Of a DNA stretch of 64,000 nt, positions 1 to 9,724 are shown one piece after another. This DNA comes from Rhodothermales bacterium (GTDB lineage Bacteria > Bacteroidota > Rhodothermia > Rhodothermales > Bin80). The position numbers were made by a program, and so were the translations under genes. Numbering within the stretch: the stretch's first letter is position 1; each line of letters begins with the position of its first letter. Below the pieces are notes generated by a model. It ran no database searches and was not told the DNA's origin. It saw nothing but the letters and a program-made list of their open reading frames with translations. The DNA lies in assembly GCA_022822185.1 (NCBI GenBank), contig JAJECE010000050.1:62001-126000 (forward strand). Direction: 5' to 3'.

Positions 1-1263
1 CGTCAAGACACCGGCCGTCCAGGGATGACCTATTGGAGCATTCTTGTGCTGTTGCTTTTGAAGCAATCCATGAAAGCGACGTTTGATCTGGTGACCGAAT
101 TGTCCAATCAGCACAAAAACTTGCGGATTATGCTGCAAGTGGAAACCGAGTACAAGGATGAGTTGCGTTTCAAGCGGCAGACGATTACCCAAAATGTGGG
201 TTTGATCAGCGAAGCGAGTTGGCAGCAGATCAATGAGATCGTGGTGGAGATGGGCTACAACCTGATGGCCAATTCAAAGGCGACTCCCGAACAAGGGAGT
301 TGCGATTCGTATGTGGTGGAAACCAATGTTCGTTTTCCCACCGATGTTCGCCTGCTCCATGATGCCACATGGAAATTATTGCGGCGTTCGTACAAAGCCT
401 GGAAGGTCCTGGAGTTGAGGCAGGTCTGCAGTCTGAAGGGATGGCGACAACTCGCCCATCTGAGGAAATCCTTGTATGCGGCCTACCTGGTGGTGAGCAC
501 CACAAGGAAGTGCAGATCCAATCCGGATGCGGTTCTATCGTATCTAGATCTCTGCATGCTCCGCATCAACAAGTGTCTCATACAGTTGGAATGGATCCAG
601 AAGCGGTTTCCCGACTCGGAGTGGGTGCAGGAACTTCAAATCCTCTCCGAACAGGCCCTGAAACTTCATGATCAGGTTCGGCGACGTTTAGTGGAGGGTG
701 AGGATATCCCGAATGCGGAGAAGATTTACTCGTTACATGCCCCGCATACGCGCTGGATCCGCAAGGGGAAGTCTCGTCCGAAGGAGGTGGAATTGGGGGT
801 TCCGGTCACGATTTGTCAGAGTCCGCTCGGTCTGATTTTATGGTGGAAGATCATGTGGACGGAGGTGGATGTGGCCATCACCGAGGAGGTGGTACGAAAA
901 ATCCTGGACCGCTATCCGACGATCCACACGCTCAGTTTTGATCGTGGCTTCTCTTCGAAGGAGAATCTGGAAGCGATCCAGTCCCTGTTGCCGCATCCGA
1001 TCCTTCCAAAGAAGGGCCGTCTCAGCAAGGCGGATCGGGAACGCCAATCCACGCCGGAATTCAAGAAGGCACGCAAGCAGCATGTTCTGATTGAATCCCG
1101 GATTAACTGCTTGGAGCATCATGGCGGCGACCGGGTTCGCACCAAAGGCGGCAAGGATGGATTTGCGCGAACGGTGGGCGCAAGTATTGTTGCGACCAAT
1201 CTGTGTCAGATTGGAAGGTTCCTGATGGCGCAGGATCGGGAACAGTTGCGGAAGGCAGCGTAA
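1..1263 (+). mobile_element. Transposase (ISNCY-like DDE family), 5' end beyond the window edge
   Basis: Open frame from base 1 (RQDTGRPGMTYWSILVLLLLKQSMK...) with ISNCY-like VVETNVRFPTDVRLLHDA, LSFDRGFSS and VGASIVATNLCQIGRFL motifs. Confidence 0.8.
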
Positions 1264-1510
1264 GCGACTCCCCCCGCAATTCTTAAAATGCAGATCGGAC
1301 TCCATTGACCGGAGGGCCCGAGGTGTGTCCAATTGTAGTGAAAATGGGCGTACAGTCCCTTTTTCCTGCTCTCGAAGAGGCCAAATCTCCCGATTTTTAG
1401 ACTCACCAACCCACGCTGGACCGCAAATCGACAAAAATCATCGGAAAATTGAACCCGAAATCTGCCCCGGAAAATTCGTTCGTGAAAAAACACGTAGTTT
1501 TCAGCCTGAC

Positions 1511-2670
1511 ACTATTTATGCTGAACTCGGCACGCGCCTGCCCGTCACGGGCGGGGAATATGTGTTATCCGCCGTGCTTTCGGCCCGCTAGCCGGATTCA
1601 TCTTTGGATGGGCCCAGATCTTTATCATCCGGTCCAGCCCTCTGGCCGGTCTTTCGATGGTTGCCGTTGCCTACTTTGAGTTTTTTGTGGACCTGCTTCC
1701 CTGGCAGGAAACTGTGATGGCGCTCAGTATTATTGCCGCTCTCTGCTACCTGAATTACACCGGGATCCAGCGTGCCAAAATCTATCAGAATTTTTCAACC
1801 GTCGTGAAAGCGGGCGGTCTCCTGCTTTTGGTGATCATTGCGCTGATCGCCCTTCCAGGCAGCGAAAACAAACTTGGCGAGACAGCAGCCAGCCAAAGCA
1901 GACTTGGATTCACCGGGAGTATTGCCGACTCGTTACTTCTGGTTCTCTTCACCCTGATTGGATGGGAGCGCCTTGGTTACGCGGCGGGCGAGATGAAAAA
2001 CCCGAACCGATCCCTTCCCCGCGCACTGCTGATTGGATTTCTCATTGTATTCGTCCTTTACCTTGCCGTCAATATTGCCTATCACGGCATTGTAGGGCTG
2101 GAAGCCATTCGCGAAACCAACCGGGTTGGTGCTGACATGGCAACCATTCTGTTAGGCCCCATTGGGGCAGGTGCCTTTGCGATTCTGGTGATGATTTCAG
2201 CCACGGGAAGCGTGAATGGGACGATCATTGCTGCGCCCAGAGTTTACTATGCGATGGCAAAGGACGGCATTTTCTTTAAGTGGCTTAACTATATCCATCC
2301 CAAATACCGCACTCCTTCCCGCGCAATCCTGCTTCAGTGTGGCTGGGGTGCGGTCATTTTACTGGTCCGGGGATCTTTTGAAACGATTGTAACGGGGATG
2401 GTCTTTGTCATTCTGATCTTCTACGCCGTCACCACGATGGCATTGTTCGTACTTCGACACCAAAATGTAGGGGGTGAGCATACGATTTTCAAGATGCCGG
2501 GATACCCTGTGCTCCCCGCCCTTTACCTGCTCCTCCTGGTGGCATTAATTCTTGTTCGCGGTACGCTGGACTGGCAGCAGTCTCTGATTGACTTATCCTT
2601 TGTACTTTCGGGGCTTCCTGCCGCAGCCTACTTCTTCTGGCGGCGACGGACAGGTGCTGCCAGAGCGTAA
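1511..2670 (+). pseudogene. APC-family amino acid permease, 5'-truncated and frameshifted
   Basis: YAELGTRLPVTGGEYV (frame of ORF 1325..1591) continues after a 1-nt shift near 1565 as RRAFGPLAGFIFGWAQIFIIRSSPLAGLSMVAVAYF... (frame of ORF 1657..2670). The N-terminal TM segment is missing. Confidence 0.75.
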
Positions 2671-2748
2671 CTACGCCGAACCAATCAAAGAACATTGTGA
2701 TTTGATGTTCGCTAAAGCAACATTCCTGGAAATGTCCTCGCAGAGTAA

Positions 2749-3057
2749 TCAATTATCCGGCAGATCCCCGGAATCACTCGTTGAATTTTCGCAAAAATAG
2801 ATCGGGGCTGGTGTCCAATGGCAGACTATACTCGTAATTTTTGAAGATGCAAAGCTCAATGCAAATGCAACCCCTACGATCAGAATAGACCAGCGGATAA
2901 ACGTCTGTGTACTTTTATGAAATTTCCCGTACTCCTGACTGACTAAATTCCAGAGAGAATTGTTGGTCGTTGGATTGACGGTTTCCGGAGCGGGAAGACT
3001 GTCCACTTTATCTGGCCAATCAGCGGCGTCTTGCACCTCTACGGGATCAGAACTCAT
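2749..3057 (-). CDS. Small single-TM protein, candidate toxin partner of the Panacea gene
   Basis: 102 aa with hydrophobic segment FIRWSILIVGVAFALSFASS; start overlaps the end of the upstream gene. Confidence 0.55.
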   Translation of the reverse strand: MSSDPVEVQDAADWPDKVDSLPAPETVNPTTNNSLWNLVSQEYGKFHKSTQTFIRWSILIVGVAFALSFASSKITSIVCHWTPAPIYFCENSTSDSGDLPDN

Positions 3058-3768
3058 GCCTGCTGGTGCCTCTTCATCCGACTTCTGTAATAGGCATGAA
3101 TGATCGGATCAGGAATAGGTATGTTGGGCATACTGGAAGTAAGCCCCCATCTTTCCAGAACCCCCGGTTGGTGTCCCTGATAGCATTCATACCAGGGCGT
3201 TCCCACCTGATGCGTCAGCGTGATCAGTTGCCCTCCGCTATATCGTGTGTAATTCTCGTATACCCATTTTAGCCCTTTGACTACCTCTGGATGCTGTTTC
3301 TCGAATTCCACCAATTCGGAAGACCTAGTATCCCCGCGGCATCAAACCGGAATCGTAGTAACCATTGGATCGGACAATCTTTGCAAAAAAATCAAACACA
3401 TTGATCGGTTGATCGCCATAGGATTTTAGCATGTGATAGACCCCTACGACAACAGGCCCGTATTTCCAGGCCTGAATCTGGTTATTGCGATTATCAATGA
3501 GAGGTCTGCCGAAAACTCCCAGTATCCAGCCATGCGCAATATAGACCAGTTTATTGATCTGAAGTGGGGTTAAGGCTCTTCGATCATCCTTGAACGCAGA
3601 ATGCAACATATACAGCACCACCTGCCCCTCCGGTAAATAGGGGGCATGAATCATGCCGTTTTTGATCCCATTCGAACGAAGCGATGTGTCGGAATGCATA
3701 GAGATCTCATTCCCTGCCTGAGACCTAGATACTTGGGAGGATGAGGACTTCAGAGTCTCCCGTGCCAT
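3054..3768 (-). pseudogene. Panacea (DUF4065/SocA/GepA-like) antitoxin-type protein split by a frameshift
   Basis: ORF 3325..3768 (LYMLHSAFKDDRRALTPLQINKLVYIAHGWILGVFGRPLI...AWKYGPVVVGVYHMLK) plus ORF 3054..3314 (VVKGLKWVYENYTRYSGGQLITLTHQVGTPWYECY). Frames join if one base of the GGGG run near 3342 is removed. Confidence 0.75.
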
Positions 3769-3974
3769 TTTGTAGAAGTATTCGTACGCTTAGCGTAATA
3801 TACGCAAACCGTACGAATGTGTTCCAGATCTGACTCGTTAAGGGCCATATTCAATCCTGGGGAAGACCTTGATTAACGGAGGGACTGCACCATCATAGCG
3901 AATGAAACCCAAATCACGCATACTTCGTAAAGGGTTTGTTGCGGAGTATCCACTGATAAATCTTAGTTTTACCC

Positions 3975-6719
3975 ATGAAACACATCCTATTCACCCTTGT
4001 AGCCCTGCTGCTCACCGCGCCAAGCGTCTGGGCACAAGAAGAAACAACGATGCAAATACCCACGATCACATACGAAAAATTTCATCTGAGCAACGGACTG
4101 ACCGTCATTGTCCATGAAGATGACAAGGCCCCTCTGGTGGCCGTAAATCTCTGGTATCATGTCGGATCAAAAAATGAACCAGAGGGACAAAGCGGATTCG
4201 CGCATCTGTTTGAGCATCTGATGTTCAACGGTTCCGAGAATTTTAACGACGACTATTTCCAGGTGCTGGAACGACTTGGGGCAACCGACCTGAATGGCAC
4301 AACCAGCAGGGACCGCACCAACTATTTTCAGACGGTACCCAAAAATGCCGTGGATCTGGTGTTATGGATGGAATCGGATCGAATGGGACATCTCCTCGGT
4401 GCGATTGATCAGGCCAAACTTGACGAGCAGCGCGGAGTCGTACAGAATGAAAAACGTCAGGGCGAAAACGCCCCGTATGGCCAAGTCTTCAATCACATTA
4501 CAAAAGCAACCTACCCCGAAGGACATCCCTATGCCCACACCGTGATTGGATCCATGGATGATTTGAATGCTGCCGAACTGGAGGATGTACAGGAATGGTT
4601 CAATGCCTACTATGGCCCCAATAATGCCGTCATCTCCATTGCAGGAGATATCACCGTGAGTGAAGCGCGGACACTGACCGAAAAATATTTTGGGAATATC
4701 CCACCTGGACCTCCAGTATCGCAGTTTGATACATGGGTTGCAAAACGTACCGGTGAACAGCGTGAGAGCATGCAGGATCGTGTGCCGCAGGCACGGGTCT
4801 ACAAGGTCTGGAATGTCCCCGAGCGCTATACCAACGATTTTCACCTGCTGGATCTTGCTTCAAGCGTCCTGTCTAGTGGCAAGAACTCAAGATTCTACAA
4901 GCGCCTCGTTTATACCGACCAGATTGCAACCAATGCCAGCGCCTACCTCTATTCGGGCAGCATTGGCAGTCAGTTTATCATCGATGCAACCGCCCGCCCC
5001 GACGTGTCCCTTGAGGAGGTCGAAACAGCCCTTGATGAAGAATTGGCAACCTTTCTCACCGATGGGCCAACTCCCGAAGAACTCCGCCGGATCATAACAC
5101 AGGAGAAAGCGAGTTTTATTTACGGGATGGAACGGATTGGCGGCTTTGGTGGAAAGTCGGATATCCTGGCATCCTCCGAGATTTACGGAGGAAGTCCTGA
5201 CGCATATCTCCAATCATTCAAGGACAAAGATGCCGCGACTCCTGAGGATGTTCGGCAGGCAGCCGAAAGATGGCTCTCGGACGGCGTTTATGTGATGGAA
5301 GTCCATCCGTTCCCCGAACTTGCGGCAACCGCAGAAGCAGTGGACCGGTCAGCGCTACCGGAAACCGGCCCCGAACCGGATGTAAAATTCCCTGAATTGC
5401 ACCGGGCAACACTCAGTAACGGACTAGAGATTATTCTCGCAGAACGCAGTACAATCCCTTCGGTAAATCTTACCCTGATGCTTGATGCAGGCTACGCCTC
5501 GGATCAGGGAATCGCCCCGGGAACCGCCAGTATGGTGATGTCTATGCTGGATGAGGGCACCACCAGCCTCACCGCTCTGGAAATTAATGATCGTATCGCA
5601 AACCTGGGCGCAAACCTGAGCACCGGCACTGGACTAGATGGCTCATTTGTAAGTCTGGTCTCCCTGACCGCCAACCTGGAACCGAGCCTGGATCTCTTTG
5701 CAGATGTGATTCTTAACCCCTCCTTTACAGATTCGGAATTTGACCGGTTGAAAGGAGAACGACTTGCAGGCATTCAGAGGGAAAAAGTCAACCCGGTGCA
5801 GATGGCCCTGCGGGTCATGCCTGCACTCTATTACGGAACCGATCATGCCTACAGTAACCCGCTGACCGGCAGCGGCACCGAAGAATCGGTTACCAATATG
5901 ACTCGTGAGGATCTTCTAACCTATCACAGCACCTGGTTCAAGCCAAATAATGCGACTCTGATCGTTGTAGGAGATATTAACCTGGATGCCATTGTGCCAC
6001 TTCTGGAGGCCCGCTTAGGCGACTGGGAACCCGCAGAGGTCCCTGCAAAAAATATAGCTTCCGTTCAGAACGAAGGCGGTTCACGCGTCTATCTGATGAA
6101 CCGCCCTGAATCGCAGCAGTCCATTATTCTGGCCGGCCACCTTGCACCGCCCCGAAATACGCCGAACAATATCGGGATTGAGACAATGAATACCGTCCTC
6201 GGGGGCAACTTTGTTTCACGTATCAATATGAATCTGCGTGAAGATAAGGGTTGGTCCTACGGAGCAAGTTCCTTGCTGCTTGCAGCCCGCGGTCAGCGCC
6301 CCTTCCTGGTGTATGCTCCCGTACAAACGGACAAGACCAAGGAATCCATGATGGAGATCAAAGGCGAATTGGAAGGCATCCTCGGGGACAGCCCTGCAAC
6401 GGAAGAGGAGGTTCTGAAAGCACAGGAAAGCCAGACTCTGGCACTCCCGGGACTGTGGGAAACCAACGGATCCGTTGCAGGAAGTATCCAGAACCTTGTC
6501 CAGTATGATTTGCCGGAAAATTACTACGAAACGTATCCCGGCAAGGTACGTGCGCTGAATGTGAATACCATTGCATCCGCGGCCGAAGAAGTGCTGCAAC
6601 CCAGTGACATGATCTGGCTGATCGTCGGCGATTTAAAGGTCATTGAGTCCAGCGTTCGGGAATTGGGCTACGGCCCGGTAGTCCGACTGGATACGGAAGG
6701 AAACATTATCGACAACTGA
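3975..6719 (+). CDS. Secreted M16-family zinc peptidase (two M16 modules)
   Basis: 914 aa, signal peptide, inverted zinc motif HLFEH, R/Y motif in second half (NLREDKGWSYGA). Confidence 0.93.
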   Translation: MKHILFTLVALLLTAPSVWAQEETTMQIPTITYEKFHLSNGLTVIVHEDDKAPLVAVNLWYHVGSKNEPEGQSGFAHLFEHLMFNGSENFNDDYFQVLERLGATDLNGTTSRDRTNYFQTVPKNAVDLVLWMESDRMGHLLGAIDQAKLDEQRGVVQNEKRQGENAPYGQVFNHITKATYPEGHPYAHTVIGSMDDLNAAELEDVQEWFNAYYGPNNAVISIAGDITVSEARTLTEKYFGNIPPGPPVSQFDTWVAKRTGEQRESMQDRVPQARVYKVWNVPERYTNDFHLLDLASSVLSSGKNSRFYKRLVYTDQIATNASAYLYSGSIGSQFIIDATARPDVSLEEVETALDEELATFLTDGPTPEELRRIITQEKASFIYGMERIGGFGGKSDILASSEIYGGSPDAYLQSFKDKDAATPEDVRQAAERWLSDGVYVMEVHPFPELAATAEAVDRSALPETGPEPDVKFPELHRATLSNGLEIILAERSTIPSVNLTLMLDAGYASDQGIAPGTASMVMSMLDEGTTSLTALEINDRIANLGANLSTGTGLDGSFVSLVSLTANLEPSLDLFADVILNPSFTDSEFDRLKGERLAGIQREKVNPVQMALRVMPALYYGTDHAYSNPLTGSGTEESVTNMTREDLLTYHSTWFKPNNATLIVVGDINLDAIVPLLEARLGDWEPAEVPAKNIASVQNEGGSRVYLMNRPESQQSIILAGHLAPPRNTPNNIGIETMNTVLGGNFVSRINMNLREDKGWSYGASSLLLAARGQRPFLVYAPVQTDKTKESMMEIKGELEGILGDSPATEEEVLKAQESQTLALPGLWETNGSVAGSIQNLVQYDLPENYYETYPGKVRALNVNTIASAAEEVLQPSDMIWLIVGDLKVIESSVRELGYGPVVRLDTEGNIIDN

Positions 6720-6730
6720 CATCCAATCCG

Positions 6731-6755
6731 GGCCGGGGGCCCAAAGCCCTCGGCC
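6731..6755. terminator. GC-rich hairpin downstream of the M16 peptidase gene
   Basis: ggccgggggc-ccaaa-gccctcggcc, 10-bp stem with one mismatch; no strong U tract. Confidence 0.4.
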
Positions 6756-6888
6756 TGGAATCGTCCGACAATCATTCACCGGTGCTCCGCATCGTCAGTG
6801 CTCTGCAAGTTCATTAACTCCACTCTTCCTGTGTGTCTCACACGGCGATGACCGCAGCGATTACTCACCGCCCTTCTATCTCCGCCTC

Positions 6889-8124
6889 CTACTCACTTTC
6901 CTCAGACGAGGCCGATGCGCCGCTCAGCATTGCGGCAACATCAATGCCGGTTGATGCTTTGAGGCTTTCCAATAAAGCCGGCGTTGATCCAGCAATCTGA
7001 TTAAATACGGACGGAACCCCGGTCCCGTTGCCACTGTCAACGACCGTGAGTTTGTCAATTGAGAGATTGTCCACGGTCTGAACGACCTGTTTCAGGATAT
7101 CCGGCAACATCTGGATCAGAAATAACCGCTCGGCATTGGGGCCCGCCTCTTGCCAGAGTTTCAATTTCTGGCGTAGAACTTCCACTTCTGCCTGCCCATC
7201 TTCAAAGATCCGGGCGGCATTCCCTTTTGCAATTTCCTCTTTTGCCTGACGCTCTGCCTCCGCAGCCACAATTACCTCTGCCCGCTGTCTCTTCTCTGCG
7301 AGTTTGATCTCTTCCATTGCGAGCTGCTGCCGGGCCTGTGCGGCCGACACTTCGGCGGCAACATCAATCCGCGCCTCCTCTGCGGCACTTTTCGCCGACA
7401 GTTGCGCCTTCAGGATACGCAGATCATTTTCTGCCTGTTCAATGCTCTTGTCCGCATTCGTTTCTGCGAGTCTTGCCTGTTCGCGTTTCTCCGCTTCCGC
7501 AACACGCGCTGCGGCAATAATGTGTGCGGACTGCTGCCGCCCGATTGCATCCAGATAGCCTGCATCATCCTCAACACTCTGGATTTTCATGGTGTCAAGC
7601 TGCAGACCCAGATTACTTAAGTCAATATCGGCCTCGGCCAGAAGTTCTTTTGCAAATTTCAGACGATCCTCATTCACTTCTTCCGGTGTGAGCGTTGCCA
7701 GTACGCCCCGCAGATTCCCTTCCAGAGTTTCTTTTGCAATCATCTGAATTTCGTGTGGATCTTTCCCCAGAAGCCGCTCAACCGCGTTCGCGAGCTCCGC
7801 TTCATTGGAGGCAACTTTAACATTGGCAATCGCCCGCACCGTAAGCGGGATGCCTCCTTTCGAGTAAGCATTCTGAACCGTCAAATCTAGAGGGATGGTG
7901 TTCAGACGAATCCTTTCCACCTGCTCGATGATGGGAATCCTGAACCCGCGCCCTCCCTTGATGAACCGGTAGCCTACTTTGGTTCCATCTTCCATACGAC
8001 GCCTGCGCCCGCTGAAGATCAGGACCTCATTGGGTTGACAGATTTTTAAATTGGCTCGCACAATGCCAAACACCACGAAGATGGCCGTGACGAGCACTCC
8101 ACTAATAACAATGATGGCTTCCAT
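6889..8124 (-). CDS. Flotillin-like SPFH domain protein
   Basis: 411 aa, N-terminal TM, SPFH domain, Ala/Glu-rich coiled coil. Confidence 0.9.
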   Translation of the reverse strand: MEAIIVISGVLVTAIFVVFGIVRANLKICQPNEVLIFSGRRRRMEDGTKVGYRFIKGGRGFRIPIIEQVERIRLNTIPLDLTVQNAYSKGGIPLTVRAIANVKVASNEAELANAVERLLGKDPHEIQMIAKETLEGNLRGVLATLTPEEVNEDRLKFAKELLAEADIDLSNLGLQLDTMKIQSVEDDAGYLDAIGRQQSAHIIAAARVAEAEKREQARLAETNADKSIEQAENDLRILKAQLSAKSAAEEARIDVAAEVSAAQARQQLAMEEIKLAEKRQRAEVIVAAEAERQAKEEIAKGNAARIFEDGQAEVEVLRQKLKLWQEAGPNAERLFLIQMLPDILKQVVQTVDNLSIDKLTVVDSGNGTGVPSVFNQIAGSTPALLESLKASTGIDVAAMLSGASASSEESE

Positions 8125-8394
8125 TTTGATTTTTTATGAATAACAGTGGACACCTTCCATGCCGCTAACAGAAAACTGCAATCCAGTTCTATACGAGAAT
8201 GGAAACTACACCCTTAATATAGAACAGGGAATTTTTAGTTCGTCTCCGCAGCTGCGACCGCATGTGCCGTAATAAGAATACAGAATCCTGGGGAATTTTT
8301 TCCGAATTGAAGAGGAATGGAGATTGCTCTATGCGATAGCACCGCCTGTCTTGAACACATCCCCCATCCACAATAGATTACAACTTTGAAAATG

Positions 8395-8937
8395 CTATGT
8401 TTTCAATACCTCCGCCACCGCTCCCTCCATACGGACGACAACCACCTCCTCGCCTTGCTCAAAGACATCTTCGGCACCTTCAAATCCACGCGCTTTGAAT
8501 TGCATACGCTGCCCTTTCGCCACCAGAACGATTTTTCCCACATCCGAGCGCCCGAATGGAATAATCACCTCGGCCGTCCGACCCGTAAGATCCGAAGCCG
8601 TAACCTCGCTGGAAACATGTGCATATCCGATCCGCTTGATCAGATAACTCCCGCCGGTTCCAACCGTTAAACCAACAGTCAGGGACACAAACAGTCGTAC
8701 GATCTCATGTACATTCGCAAGGGATAACAGTACCCCGCACATGCCAAAGAATGCCGCGAACAGGAATATTGTACGTACCGAAAACAGATCAACCCAACCC
8801 GCCCCTACATCCGAATCCACATCCAGATCTGTCTCCATGTCCAGATCCGAATCCATATCCGAGTCGCCTCCACCGATCATGGAAAGCACAACAAATACTC
8901 CACCGACAATGAGGCTGATCCAATATAATGCGTCCAT
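8395..8937 (-). CDS. NfeD-like membrane protein with C-terminal OB-fold
   Basis: 180 aa, TM segments, DLTGRTAEVIIPFGRSDVGKIVLVAKGQRMQFKARG; encoded on the same strand as flotillin. Confidence 0.75.
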   Translation of the reverse strand: MDALYWISLIVGGVFVVLSMIGGGDSDMDSDLDMETDLDVDSDVGAGWVDLFSVRTIFLFAAFFGMCGVLLSLANVHEIVRLFVSLTVGLTVGTGGSYLIKRIGYAHVSSEVTASDLTGRTAEVIIPFGRSDVGKIVLVAKGQRMQFKARGFEGAEDVFEQGEEVVVVRMEGAVAEVLKT

Positions 8938-9080
8938 TCCAGATCATGTGCAGGGTTCATCCCTACAACCGAGTAGCACGCCAAGGGATCCCATTACTCC
9001 CACCTTTCTTGATCTATTATTCGATCTGCCCCGCTGTAGGCAGGAACGCATGCACTCCAAAAGCCCCTATTGCTGCAAAA

Positions 9081-9119
9081 AGCCGAGGTATCTGGAAAAA
9101 CAATCCAGATACCCCGGCT
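9081..9119 (-). terminator. Rho-independent terminator for the amtB-glnB operon
   Basis: agccgaggtatctgga-aaaacaa-tccagataccccggct, 16-bp stem with one mismatch, followed by TTTTT on the minus strand. Confidence 0.8.
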
Positions 9120-9359
9120 GAATATGGCCGATTCGGGGGAACCAAAACAGGCACTCCAAGGCAGCGCACCGAATGAGTTATCGGACGTTTCGGTATTCGT
9201 GCCTACCGGCATTTCACAACGCCTGAGATGGCTCCGAACCCGTCCTATCGCGATTGGCTTTCTGGCCGGTTTGCTTCTTTTGAAACAGAACAGCCACAGG
9301 CATGCAGAGGGAGATCCCAGGCTTTTTCTGCATGATACCGTGCATGATTGTTCTCCCGG

Positions 9360-9710
9360 TTAACGTACAGGAGTCACCGCAGCCATATCCTCTTCTCTGG
9401 TGCGAACACGAATCACGCGCTCAACCGGTAAGACGAAAATCTTACCGTCACCGACATTGCCGGTAAAGGCGCTTTTACAGATTGCATCCACAGCGATGTC
9501 AACAAAATCATCAGAGATACCGATGTCAATCATGATCTTGTCCTGTAATTCCATTTTTGCGGTCGTCCCGCGATACGTTCCAACCACTTCAACCTCACCG
9601 CCATGTCCGCGCACATTCGATACGGTGAGTCCAGTAATATCTGCTGCATAGAGAGCACGAAGTACATCCGACAGAGTTGAGGGTCGGACAATTGCTTTTA
9701 CGAGTTTCAT
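9360..9710 (-). CDS. glnB: P-II nitrogen regulatory protein
   Basis: 116 aa; FVDIAVDAICKSAFTGNVGDGKIFVLPVERVIRVRT signature; downstream of amtB. Confidence 0.92.
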   Translation of the reverse strand: MKLVKAIVRPSTLSDVLRALYAADITGLTVSNVRGHGGEVEVVGTYRGTTAKMELQDKIMIDIGISDDFVDIAVDAICKSAFTGNVGDGKIFVLPVERVIRVRTREEDMAAVTPVR

Positions 9711-9724
9711 TTTGATTGATTTTA

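Noticed and set aside
838-1434. 198-aa minus-strand ORF
   Set aside because: Mostly antisense to the transposase; no family motif
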